From positions 647,001 to 711,000 of the forward strand of contig VIIQ02000008.1 in NCBI GenBank assembly GCA_007449985.2: a DNA stretch of 64,000 nt, read 5' to 3'. This document shows, piece by piece, positions 24,801 through 34,548 of this stretch. Source of the DNA: Desmodesmus armatus (Eukaryota; Chlorophyta; Chlorophyceae; Sphaeropleales; Scenedesmaceae). Position 1 is the first letter of the stretch. Every line of letters starts with the position of its first letter. The notes beneath the pieces are model-generated. The model was not told where the DNA came from, did not search any database, and saw only the letters and a list, made by a program, of their open reading frames with translations. Made by a program: the position numbers and the translations under genes.

Positions 24801-27800
24801 TTTTGACATTGGCTATTAGCACATGTGGCGCCATCAGCACTGTACGGTGTGAACCTCTCGACGATTCCAGACAACTCCTGGAATACCAGCTTCTCTACAA
24901 AAACACTGTCTACCAGGCCAGAGAGAGAGATGACGCGAGTGCCAGGCACACCGCGTTGGTTATGTTAGGGACAAACGTGTGTGCGCTGCAGTCGCCACGT
25001 CCCCACCGTGCCCCCAGGTGCATAGGACACCCTAGGGGTCATATCAGGTCACTTACACCCAAAAATTATCCTGATGTTCTGTTCATGCAGTACCTGGCAG
25101 TGGCTCCAAGGATGCAAGGTATTCTGGACAAGCTGGTATACATCAACGCCACCATCTTGGAGCTTCCAGCAGCCATGCAGTCTGCCTACACCAACCTTGC
25201 TAATGCCAAGGAAAACCTGGTGAGGATTGGTTTTGGTTTGTTCAAGGCCCCTTCAAGGCAAGTTGCCAAGTGTGGAGCTTGTCTGGCATTTCAACAGGGT
25301 GCTGCCTATGGTATGGCGCCTTGAGATTCTGATGCCTCTGCCTGCAGGACAAAACCATGTCTGGTTCACCTTCTCCGGGTACTGTGGCTACCAACCTGAC
25401 TGACTTTCTCAGCAAGATGCCATCCTTGGAGCCCCTTGACTACCTCATTGGTAACCTATCAACGGCAGAGAACCTCTTGTATATCGATTTCCCCAAAACC
25501 GATACAAGCGCGCTGTTGCTCTGGCTTGCTGATGTCAGGTGGGTCATACTGTTTGCGACTGCAGTGGATGACCGCTGCATTATGTGGCTGTACATGGCTA
25601 TCAACTTTGAGCGCAGAGCCTATTCTAACAGTGGGCCCGGGTGCACCTGTTCTGCCGCAGAACTGCTGTCATTGCTGTTCTTGGATCTCCCCACGCCTCT
25701 GGGCCTTTGAAAACCCTCATTGACAACATTGTTAGCTACCAATCTGGTGGAGGCTACGCCGCTGTAGCTGGGGCTGCCCATGTGGCACTGAGGACGCAGG
25801 ATGGTTCTGCTGGCCTCGTGCGTGATGTCAAGGCCAAGCTGGACACCACCAGCATCCTCGCGACATACTCGGGCAAAGCAGGCAATCCCGCGTGGGCCAC
25901 AGCCCCGCCGACAATGCAAATTTCAACTTCTGAGACAGCTACGTACGTGACCTCATCAAATACAGCGCTCACCAGCATGCCTAACACAGCCAACCTGGTG
26001 ACAAACATGCAAGGTGCCAACGACGCTTATGCGGCGCTGGGTTCTCCACCATCTCAAGTGAGTCATCAGACCAATGACCACTGTCCAGGATATAAGTAGT
26101 GTTGCCTTTCTGGTCGGCAATGGCTCTTTTGCAGCTGCCACGTCAGCATGCTGTATCGTTTGCTAAAGGCTGGATTATTCGTCACAGGTCGTCAATGCGC
26201 CAAAGGAGCAGCTGACGACAATCAAAGACTCCGCTATCACCAGTGGCAACCAAGTCAAAACCCAGATCACCAATACGGTTGCTCAGTTCGACGGTCAGAG
26301 TGATAACATGAAGAAGATGCTGGTTGGACAGGTGGACAGCATCAAGGCCACCTACCAGGAGCCAGCCAAGTTGTACGATGGCTACAGGTAAAGAGTGTTG
26401 CCGCTGAAATGCCTCTATCGATGCACCCCCTTCCCCCACTTCGCTAATGTGCAGCACCTGGTGTCGCCACAAGACTCTGAAAATTGTGCCACTGCACTGA
26501 CCACTCCAATGTGCAGGTACATCGCCTGCATGGCGCTGTTTGGCATCAGCATCCTGTTTGTTGGCTTGGTGGTGGCAGCCTCGCTCGGCAACTACCACTT
26601 TGGTGTCAACTTCAGCACAATCTTGCTATGTGAGTGGGAGGCGGATGTGCCATACGTTGTTGCGGGTTGATAGTGCCTTTCTCTGCTTGTCCTGGACAGT
26701 GCACAACGTTGCTAATTGCAAAAGAGAGGTTCGGGCAATGCCAAAAATGCAACATGGTGATCATGGTGATGTGATGTTTCCAAAGGCTCTGCAGTCACTG
26801 ATCATCCAGCTTGCAGCAACACATTCTGTTCACCTGCTTGGTGCGTGTGTGCTCTGCAGTGGTCATCACCATCCTGTACTTCCTCTTGGCAACCATTATC
26901 GCCCTGCTCATCACAGCCCTCTACATGGGCTGCAATGAAATGGAGCCAATGGCCGTCAAGCTTGCCCCAGACACATTCAAGCCACTGCTGAGGTGCGAGC
27001 TGCTGAGGCAGAGTGTTGCTGCGATTCATTGTGCCAGGCTTCATCCTTTTGGTGACTGAGCTGTATCCGCATGGTAATACTTGACATCGTCTCTTTTCTT
27101 ACCTGCAGGTATTACTTCTACAACGAAGGTGCCAGCGTCAACGCTGTGCTCAAGGATGCCAACCTTGTGGATATCGACGACGTCAAGGGCATGGTTGCGA
27201 AGAGCAAAGATGATGTGCTGTCGGGTTTGACAGGCAACTTCACCTGGCGGTGAGCGACGTGCCATTTGCTGGCCTAGCTGCTTGCTGTGACTTGGCCCAA
27301 TTTGGCGCTGCAAATCAAAGCTATTGCTGTGACAGGCTCCTGGTATCACCTGGCAAATGTCTGTCATGTTGACGACTCAGCTGTCTTCTCAAGTCGTGTC
27401 TGCTGCTTTGCATCACAGTGATGTGCCGACAAACCCTAGGAGTCCCGCCAAGCTCATTGGGAGGATCAGTGCCACTATCGACACTGCCATGGGCGATGTT
27501 GACGGCATCATCAACAAGGCAAGTCGTCACAGGCGCTGTATGTGTGGTTGCTCACATTTCACAGGCTAAACATGGCAGCTTCAGGAGTGCTCACACGTTT
27601 TTTGCTCTTGTGCAGGCCGGCCGGGTTGAGATGTTTGAGATGTACTCAGAAGTCAAGGGCTACATCTGCTGCAGTGTCCCGGACATGCTGGCCCCAATGT
27701 GGACAGGCCTGACAATGGCAGGTGTGTTGCAGATCACCCTGTGTTGGCGCATCAGTATTGACTGATCCATAGTCATATGTGAGCGACACACATCGTCCGT

Positions 27801-28191
27801 GGCATCTACCAGCGCTGCTCAGCAAGGTGCATGCACGAACTGCTTCAGTGACTGGCCCAACCATGCCCAACTCCCCTGCCCCCACTGCAGGTGTGTTTGC
27901 GGTGGCCCTCATCATCTGCACCTACTTCTACATCTCCAAAATCGACCACGCCCCTCGCAAGGACTGCTGTGGCTGCACCTGCCACACACGGAAAAGTATG
28001 CTGGGGCGGTTGTCCCCAATGCCGAGCAGCTGCCACAGTACGCCACACCAGGCTGGGAGCAGACTCCTGGCTACGTGCCGCCCAATGGTGCAATGGCAAT
28101 GCACGTACCGTGGATCGGATCACCAGAGCATGGCACCGTCAACGTGGTGGTGGCAGGCCCGGGCGGTGTGCCAAAGGCCAAAGCGTTCTGA
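21900..28191 (+). CDS. Prominin-like five-pass membrane glycoprotein, 20 exons, about 1005 aa; last exon carries a 2-nt frame shift
   Basis: Exons: 21900-22022, 22168-22286, 22637-22696, 22881-22995, 23240-23418, 23531-23597, 23812-23969, 24107-24229, 24389-24552, 24695-24795, 25091-25219, 25348-25538, 25661-26057, 26188-26387, 26517-26629, 26860-26992, 27109-27249, 27419-27518, 27616-27721, 27891-28191. Topology: signal peptide (1-27); TM1 81-101; a Cys cluster right after it (WCCVVCCCRGSC), as in prominins; TM2 140-159; a large outer loop of ~550 residues with several N-x-S/T sites; TM3 710-732; TM4 747-772; a smaller outer loop of ~130; TM5 907-925 (FAVALIICTYFYI); cytoplasmic tail. Prominins have the same 5-TM order and sit in plasma-membrane protrusions and cilia, but their loops are more equal in size. 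In exon 20 the frame entering at TM5 must change near CACACAC (27983-27989) to read the Pro/Tyr-rich tail that ends at 28191. Without the shift the frame runs to 28294 with an unlikely tail. Intron 18 (27519-27615) has a GC donor. Confidence 0.68.
22512..22537 (+). repeat. ATG/GAT trinucleotide microsatellite in intron 2 of the prominin-like gene
   Basis: About eight to nine copies of a GAT unit lie within the intron 22287-22636, followed by short ccatgccatgcc repeats. Confidence 0.85.
27519..27615 (+). other. GC-AG intron in the prominin-like gene
   Basis: The donor is AAG/GCAAGT and the acceptor tgtgcag. The junction keeps the frame DGIINK/AGRVEMFEMY. No GT donor nearby preserves the phase. 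Confidence 0.7.
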
Positions 28192-28804
28192 GACGCACCA
28201 CGCCACTGGCCCGTCGGTCATGTCTCTTTGTGTTTGGGTAGCTGAGTGTTGCGTGGCACTGGGTGTTTTGTTGTTCTGCAGACATTGTTTATAACATGTT
28301 GCATTCCTGCATGGTATACAAAATCTAGATGACTTCCTCTGTTTGTTTTTCATCGCTTCAGGTGCAGCGGTGCTGCACAGGTACAGAATTTCCATACAAG
28401 AGTCTTGGGTCACGCATGTGTCTGCTGCATACAGCTCATCCTTTTTCAGGCCCTTGCACCCACGTATGCCTTGAATGTACCCACAAGCTGGTGGGCCAGT
28501 GAAACCTTGTACATGATGGTGATGGCAGATGTGTATGCCACTGCTTGAGAACTGTCTATATTTGTTATGGTCAGGTAATTGGCTGGAGTATCGGCTGCAT
28601 TGATGTAAGGACCGTGCCTAACTGCCCAGGTCAATGTGATCACCGAACTGACTCAACATAACAGGAGAGGAAGCGTTTGGCACCGGTTTATTTCACCTGG
28701 AGAAGCACGGCATTTGGTACCTGGGTCCTCCGGCGAGCATATATCCCAGCGGGTGCTACAGCAATTCAGTACTGTTCTGCCCCTCTTAACAATCAACCCT
28801 CAGC
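28192..28804. other. 3' UTR of the prominin-like gene and promoter of the DUF493 gene
   Basis: A possible TGTAA polyadenylation signal lies at 28604-28608. No exon is supported. An open frame from 28636 overlaps the start of the next gene but has no recognisable content. Confidence 0.45.
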
Positions 28805-30541
28805 ATGATGCTGCGGACAAGACCACTTGCAACATCTGCGTCCAACAGCAACAGAATGCATATAACGACACCAGGACTGCTGCAACTGCCTGCAGTGCTG
28901 GCACCCACACAACGGGTCGCCACCACACACCTACGTTGCAGCAGCAATGGCGTAGCTCATAGTTTTGACGATGATGCTGAGAGTGGGCTAGGCAAGCTAA
29001 GATATAACAAGCGGGTGAGGACAGTCACCTTGTTTCCTTGGCCCGCTATGGTTGCTTGCCCCCCCCCCCCCCCGGGGGCACCCCCGCTGTTGGTTAGCGT
29101 TGCACCTGCACCCGCACTACCAGAAACAACACCCACTCACAGCTGTCCCTTCCGCTCTGTTCATTGCCAGGAAAGCAAACTTCCCAAGGAGTTGCAAGGT
29201 AATGAAGTTAGTTGAGCAACAAAGGCAGAACCAACCTGCCCCCCTCCTGAGGCCGCAGCATGCTCAAGTCTAGGTCCACATAGCCGGACACCCATGCACA
29301 CTGTAGCTGACACGATGCAGCAGCACTGTGACTATGATGTTCTGGCATAAGGGGTGTCGTGTGTTACTCCGACTCCTGTGCTGCTGCAGGTCTGGTGATT
29401 AGCGAGGAGGGGGACCTGGTAGACACCAAGACCGGGAAGGTCATCAACGAGTTTGGTGCCACACGCTTTGATGTTGCTGTGCGGGCGCTGCGTGGCGAGC
29501 TGGACCCAGCACCCTGGGTGGAGGTCAGCGTGAATGATGGGCCCACACCATACCAGCACATGCTGCAGCAGGGACAGCAGCTGACTGGGTGTGGCGCCTT
29601 GCCTGTTGGACCAATTGGTGGAGTCTGCACAGCAGTTGAAAAGGGTCAAGGCCACAGCATGCCACGGCCTTTGGCCCCCTTAGTCGACACGCCACATGGC
29701 AGAACCCTTGGGTGATTGCAGTTCACCTGTGCAGCAGAAATGGACTCTCACGGCGCACAGCTACGCACGACCAACATTACTATGTGTGTCATTGCCTGTG
29801 CAGAACACTGAGCGCAACCCAGGCGTGCTGCTGAGCAAGCTGGTATCCTTCCCAACAAGCTATACCTTCCAGGTAGGCAGCATGCATCGCATGCTGTTGG
29901 TGCCATGGGCGGCAAGCAAGCATGTATGGCAGTTGCTGATCCGGCAACACACTCCTGCAACTGCTTACGAGCCTAGGCCAGCTCAGTGGCTCAGTTACTT
30001 GCTGACGTAGCACTACTGCCAGTAGCAGTGCTACCTGGCCCGCTGAACGGCTTTCCCAGCTGGACGGCTTTCCCAGCCCAGATGTATGACACATGCATGA
30101 CCCGGGGCAGTGATGGCTTGTTCTGGCAAGCTGCTCAGGCCGCCTGTGACAGATGCCTGCTTGCAGACCATGCAGCATGTTGTCATTCACCAGCAGTGTC
30201 ATTGTGTGCCAGAGTGGGTGTGTCACCCATCCAAGGGGCTTTGACGGCCAACACAATCACCAGCACAGTCTGTGACAGCCGCACCAATTTGGCTGGTTTG
30301 CCTGCAGGTGGTGGGCAAAAACACGCCAGAGTCCACATCGGAGATGTTTATGGCAGACATGGTGGCGCTGCTGAGCAGAGTGTGCGAGGCAGAAATTCAG
30401 CAAGAACAAGTAACTGTGCAGGAGCGACTCAATGGCAAGTATGTCAGTATAGCTGTGGAGCTGGTTGTCCGCGCCCCGGAAGTTATAAGCAGAGCGTATG
30501 AGGAGATTGGCAAGGACAGTAGGGTGAAGATGAAGTTCTGA
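28805..30541 (+). CDS. Plastid DUF493 (YbeD-like) protein, five exons, about 224 aa
   Basis: Exons: 28805-29014, 29171-29198 (a 28-nt micro-exon), 29390-29523, 29804-29872, 30308-30541. Phases agree throughout. The first ~60 residues are basic and Ser/Thr/Ala-rich with few acids (MMLRTRPLATSASNSNRM), typical of a chloroplast transit peptide. The C-terminal ~100 residues match the DUF493 fold: LLSKLVSFPTSYTFQVVG, NGKYVSIAVELVVRA, then AYEEIGKDSRVKMKF. This corresponds to the small ferredoxin-like fold of bacterial YbeD. Plant relatives are plastid proteins of unclear function, and YbeD has been linked to lipoate metabolism. The donor of exon 3 is ambiguous by six in-frame bases (29523 or 29529), changing the protein by two residues. 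Confidence 0.8.
29171..29198 (+). other. 28-nt micro-exon of the DUF493 gene
   Basis: It is flanked by gccag and gtaatg and encodes ESKLPKELQ plus one base. It carries the frame from phase 0 to phase 1. Without it, exons 1 and 3 do not join in frame. Confidence 0.65.
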
Positions 30542-31045
30542 GGGGCTCACGCTTGTAACAGAGCAGTTCCGAGTGACCACTCAAAGAGGGGAAACTGTTT
30601 AGACTTGGTTCATGTAATTGGCCGATTCTTCTCGGGGTTTTGGCTGCTCTTAACTGCTGTACGGGGAGGCTGGCTGTAAAACCTCTCAGCATGTGCTAGT
30701 AATTCAGCCAGGGGCCCTGCTCCCACTTCCTCCTGTGCTGATGCAGAGGGAATGATGTACACAGCCACCAAGAATTGCTCACTGGATATAATCCTCAGCC
30801 CAGTCAATTGGCGTGGCCCTGCTATGTCCTTCCCCCCACTAGTGCACTGGGGCCCCCAGCTGTTGTCAAACACCTAAGACCTTTGAACGTGCGGGCTGCC
30901 TAAGGCCCTTGTGTGCCGGCACAAGCTGTCTTGGCAAGTTGTTTCATCAACTATAGGACAGCCTTTCGTGGCTTCAGGACCTGCCAAGCGTTTGGACTTT
31001 CCTTGCTGGCTCCTTCCGTCATAGTCGTGGGACGTCTCTGCAAGC
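30542..31045. other. 3' UTR of the DUF493 gene and SAR1 upstream region
   Basis: A TGTAA signal at 30613-30617 lies 72 nt after the stop. The rest is the presumed SAR1 promoter and 5' UTR. No exon is seen. Confidence 0.5.
30613..30617 (+). terminator. TGTAA polyadenylation signal (DUF493 gene)
   Basis: First TGTAA after the stop at 30541, at a typical short distance. Confidence 0.55.
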
Positions 31046-33193
31046 ATGTTTCTCGTCAACTGGTAGGCAGGATGGGGTCGTGCACAGCAGCGTTGAGGGT
31101 CCAGCCTGTCTGCAGAGGGGTCGCTAACAGAGCAGTTTTTCTTTCTGGTGTTTGCCTCGAGCAGGATCTACAGCGCGCTAAACGCCCTAGGTCTGTACAA
31201 CAAGAACGCAAAAATCTTGTTCCTGGTGAGCCATGCAGTCCTGGTTCGCTCAGCTGGGGGTTGGGAGGGTGGTGGTTGCTCCAGTTGACAAACCTGGGTC
31301 GTCCTGCAGGGCCTGGACAATGCTGGTAAGACCACTCTGATGCACATGCTCAAGGATGAGCGTCTGGTCACGCTGCAGCCCACGCAGATGCCCACATCAG
31401 AGGTGAGTGTTGCCATGATCTGCTTCTGGAACCCACAGCCTTGTATGGGCTGCATGAGGCTCTTTTGGTCCTACAGGGGTTGCACAGATTTAACCTGGGC
31501 TATATTTTGCCTACTCAAGCATGGAGCAGCAGTGGGCCACCGTGCTACACAGTCAGCAGGGAGGGTTGGTTGTTTTCCCGGAATTCATAGCCTGCCCGAA
31601 CCCAGCAGCAGTGGGAGCTGGTACCTCACACAAGTGAACTGTTGGGACAAGCTTTCTGGACGTGTTTGCAATGCATGCTGCTGTCGCATGCCATGCAGGA
31701 GTTGCAAATAGCCGGCGTCAATTTCAAGGCATTTGATCTGGGTGGTCACGAGATTGCACGCAAAGTGTGGAAGGACTACTATGCAAAGGTGAGCAGCCAG
31801 CAGTGCTGTGAAATACTGCCACTGCGCGTCACTGTGTGGGGAGCTGCGCCCGGGGTGGCTAGTAGGCTGCGTAAGCAGTCCCCTCAGGGCAAGCAGACAA
31901 AGTCTCAGCAGTGGGAGGGCACTGGAACTGCTCAGTGTGGCTTCTGGTGAAGGAGTAGGATCACTGGGGTTGAGTGAAAGGACATAACTGATGGCCATCT
32001 TGCACCAGCCGTCCATTTGCAAGCAATACTGCTTGTAATGTCCGCGCTGAGTGGTGCCACATTGTACCTCTGCCTCGCCAAACACATGTCACTGTGCAAC
32101 ATGCAACAGGGCCGCTTTCTGAGGCAGCAGGCTCCTTGATATATTGAATCGCTGTACGCTTATGCTGCTGCACCTGCGGTCCTTTGCGTGTGCCCCCGTG
32201 TGCAGGTGGATGCCATTGTGTACCTGGTTGATGCAGCAGACAGGGAGCGCTTCCCTGAGTCACAGCGCGAGCTGGCAGGCCTGTTGAGTGACGATGGGCT
32301 GGCAGGCGTGCCCTTCCTCATCCTGGGCAACAAAATCGACCTGCCATATGCAGGTGGGCACATGCACAGCACTTTGGCTGCAGCAGCAGTCAACCCCAAG
32401 TTTCCATCCATGCAGCCGGGGGTGCAGCAGTGTCTATCAGTGGTGCATGTATAAGACCAGGATGGCAGTGGCAGCTCCACCAACCGCAGGGGACTCGTGT
32501 GGGGTCAGCAGCAGGAACTTCTGGGCTTGCTGATGTCATCAGGTGTCATGTTGCAGCGCACCCCTTGGGTGGGCAGGCATCTGCACCCTACAATGTGGCA
32601 GCAGCGCTGGCATGGTGCTTGGCCTGGGACAGAGTTGCTTTTGTAGCTTTTGGTGTGTAGAAGTGTGAGACATGTGTACTGTATGGCGCATAACATGTGG
32701 CACTGGGTGGTGTGGCTGTGTGTGTGCTCTCTTCCTACACCTGTGCAGTTGGTGAGGACGAGTTGCGGCACAGCCTGGGCCTTGCCACATGCACAACTGG
32801 CAAGGGCAAGGTGGCTCTGGACCCAAACACGCGTGCCATTGAGGTTTTCATGTGCAGTGTGGTGAGTGTTACAGGGTTCAACCAGTGCCACATGCATGAA
32901 CGCATATTGTCACACCTGCAGTGTGCCTGGAGCACGCAGAACCTGGAGGCTGTAATGCCTGATGAGTGCCTGCCACACAAGTCAGCAGGTTGGTGTGCAG
33001 CTGGCAGCAGTGAACCCCTCTGCATGTGGTGTGGTGGACAGTCCTTTTAAGCTTGTGAGGTAGTTAGTACTCTAGCAGGACAGGCAAACGCCCACCATGC
33101 ATGGGGATGTTGTGTGCGCTGTCACTTATGCTGCAGGCCAAGCGCATGGGCTATGGTGATGGCTTCCGCTGGATGTCACAGTACATCAAGTGA
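31046..33193 (+). CDS. SAR1: Small GTPase SAR1 (COPII coat), seven exons, 192 aa
   Basis: Exons: 31046-31062, 31165-31225, 31310-31402, 31699-31788, 32206-32353, 32749-32861, 33137-33193. The length equals plant SAR1 within one residue. The first exon is only 17 nt and supplies MFLVN; the N-terminus [17 protein letters not shown] is the amphipathic helix that inserts into the ER membrane. The P-loop is GLDNAGKTT (27-35), switch II is DLGGHE with catalytic His74, the NKID base-recognition motif is at 129-132, and the C-terminus is [15 protein letters not shown]1 in its GTP form recruits Sec23/24 and starts COPII vesicle budding at the ER. All motifs are intact. Identification is secure. Confidence 0.97.
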
Positions 33194-33731
33194 TGTGCAG
33201 GAGCAGCAGCAGCAGCAGCAGCAAACACAGCATTACCAGTCGCGCGCGTGTGTGTGTATGTCTGGGGTTGATGGCATCGTGCTGCCATTGCAGCGCTTGT
33301 GTGTGTTTCTTGGGCATGGAGTGGCGGGACAGGTTGCAGCAGCCGCTTACTGCAGGTGGCAGGCTGCGCTCTGTACAGGGAGACTCTCATGCAGCCAATA
33401 GTGGCACAGGCATGCCGTGTCTGAGGCGTAGTGTAGGTCGCATGTACATGGCAGGGGCTGAGTTGAGACCACTTGAGTACGGGGGAGAGGTGATTTGCTG
33501 GGATGGAGTGTTTTTGTAGGTTTTCTCCAAGTAACAGCCAGCATTGGCTAAATGCACCCTTGTGGGTTCAGTATGGCCCTTCAGTGAACAAATCAAGTGA
33601 TGTTGAGGCAAGCAGGCGTTGGCTTGCACCGTCAACAGAGGCAGCAACACGGCTGTTTGCACATGTATTCATTGTGTGGGTGGCACTCTGGTACGAACAC
33701 GCACACACTTTATACCCAACTTCAGAATGTC
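33194..33731. other. SAR1 3' region with CAG microsatellite
   Basis: A (CAG)n run at about 33203-33225 follows the stop at once, then GTGT-rich DNA. I see no TGTAA on the + strand between the SAR1 stop and 33905. No exon is supported. Confidence 0.55.
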
Positions 33732-33843
33732 ACAACTTTGGATGTCTAGCTTCAGCTGCACATGCATATGCATCACTACCTACTTCTTTTCGTTGACAGA
33801 CAGGGCAGCTTCAGCCTCTGCGATCTTATTACAACTTTGGATG
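33732..33843 (-). mobile_element. Short retroposed copy 1 (minus orientation) with 13-bp target-site duplication
   Basis: An insert of about 86 nt (33745-33830) lies between two copies of ACAACTTTGGATG (33732-33744 and 33831-33843). Its segment 33762-33833 is the reverse complement of 33906-33977 at 70 of 72 positions. Read on the minus strand it contains a frame ending IAEAEAALSVNEKK-stop, like the end of an mRNA coding region plus a short 3' UTR. The direct repeats of this size suggest target-primed insertion. There is no poly(A) tract. Confidence 0.6.
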
Positions 33844-33977
33844 GTTGATGCATTTGCTGGATGCGCTTCCTGTGTCTACACGCACACAAACACACACGGC
33901 GGCATTGTAATAAGATCGCAGAGGCTGAAGCTGCCGTGCCTGTCAACGAAAAGAAGTAGGTAGTGATGCATATGCAT
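33762..33977. repeat. Foldback structure: 72-nt arms, 70/72 matched, 72-nt loop
   Basis: Left arm 33762-33833, right arm 33906-33977, spacer 33834-33905. The two mismatches are near the arm centres. A transcript across it would form a long hairpin. It is the joint product of the two oppositely oriented inserts. Confidence 0.9.
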
Positions 33978-34000
33978 AGTGATACACACGGCGGCATTGT
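33892..34000 (+). mobile_element. Short retroposed copy 2 (plus orientation) with 17-bp target-site duplication
   Basis: An insert of about 75 nt (33909-33983) lies between two copies of ACACACGGCGGCATTGT (33892-33908 and 33984-34000). It is the same sequence as copy 1, inverted, and here the frame reads IAEAEAAVPVNEKK-stop. Both copies begin at the same point (AATAAGATCGC) but diverge after ATGCATATGCAT. The first TGTAA downstream of SAR1 (33906-33910) lies at the edge of this copy. Confidence 0.6.
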
Positions 34001-34548
34001 TTTCAAATAAAGTCTTGATGTTTTGCGCACAAGCTCTTGGCAGGTCTGTGGGACCCACCATGGCCCACCTCTGTGTGACAGTACCATTGTCATCAGCAGG
34101 CTGACCGCCTGGTGATTACAGCAATAGCGTGGTCAATAAACTGTAGCCATATAGGTACCACCTAGTAGGTGGAGATATAGGTGGATACAATATCACCGTA
34201 ACCCACGTTGTTTTTAAGCTGACATCAGTGCAACACAGCCTTCAACATTCTCACAGGGGCCAGCCTTATCGACCAGCAGCGCCATGTGGGCCCACTGTTG
34301 TCGTGATGTGCATACGCACGTACTGATGTAGGTTGATATTTCATAGAATGTTTGATAAATCGCACGCCTGCATAAAACCCCATAAACCGCGCCTGCTGCT
34401 GGCACTAATTAATGAGCCTATACATGCTCAGGGTCCCTCAGACACCCCATCATACTCCTTGGTAACATCTTAATTACCGTGTACATTACAACGTCCACTT
34501 GCGCTACGCCCCTACATTACCCGCCAATCGCTCCCTTCCCCCAAAAAG
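34001..34548. other. Upstream region of the secreted Cys-rich gene
   Basis: A+T-richer DNA (about 34130-34450) has small palindromes (accacctagtaggtgg near 34157) and no exon. It probably holds the promoter of the gene at 34549. Confidence 0.45.
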
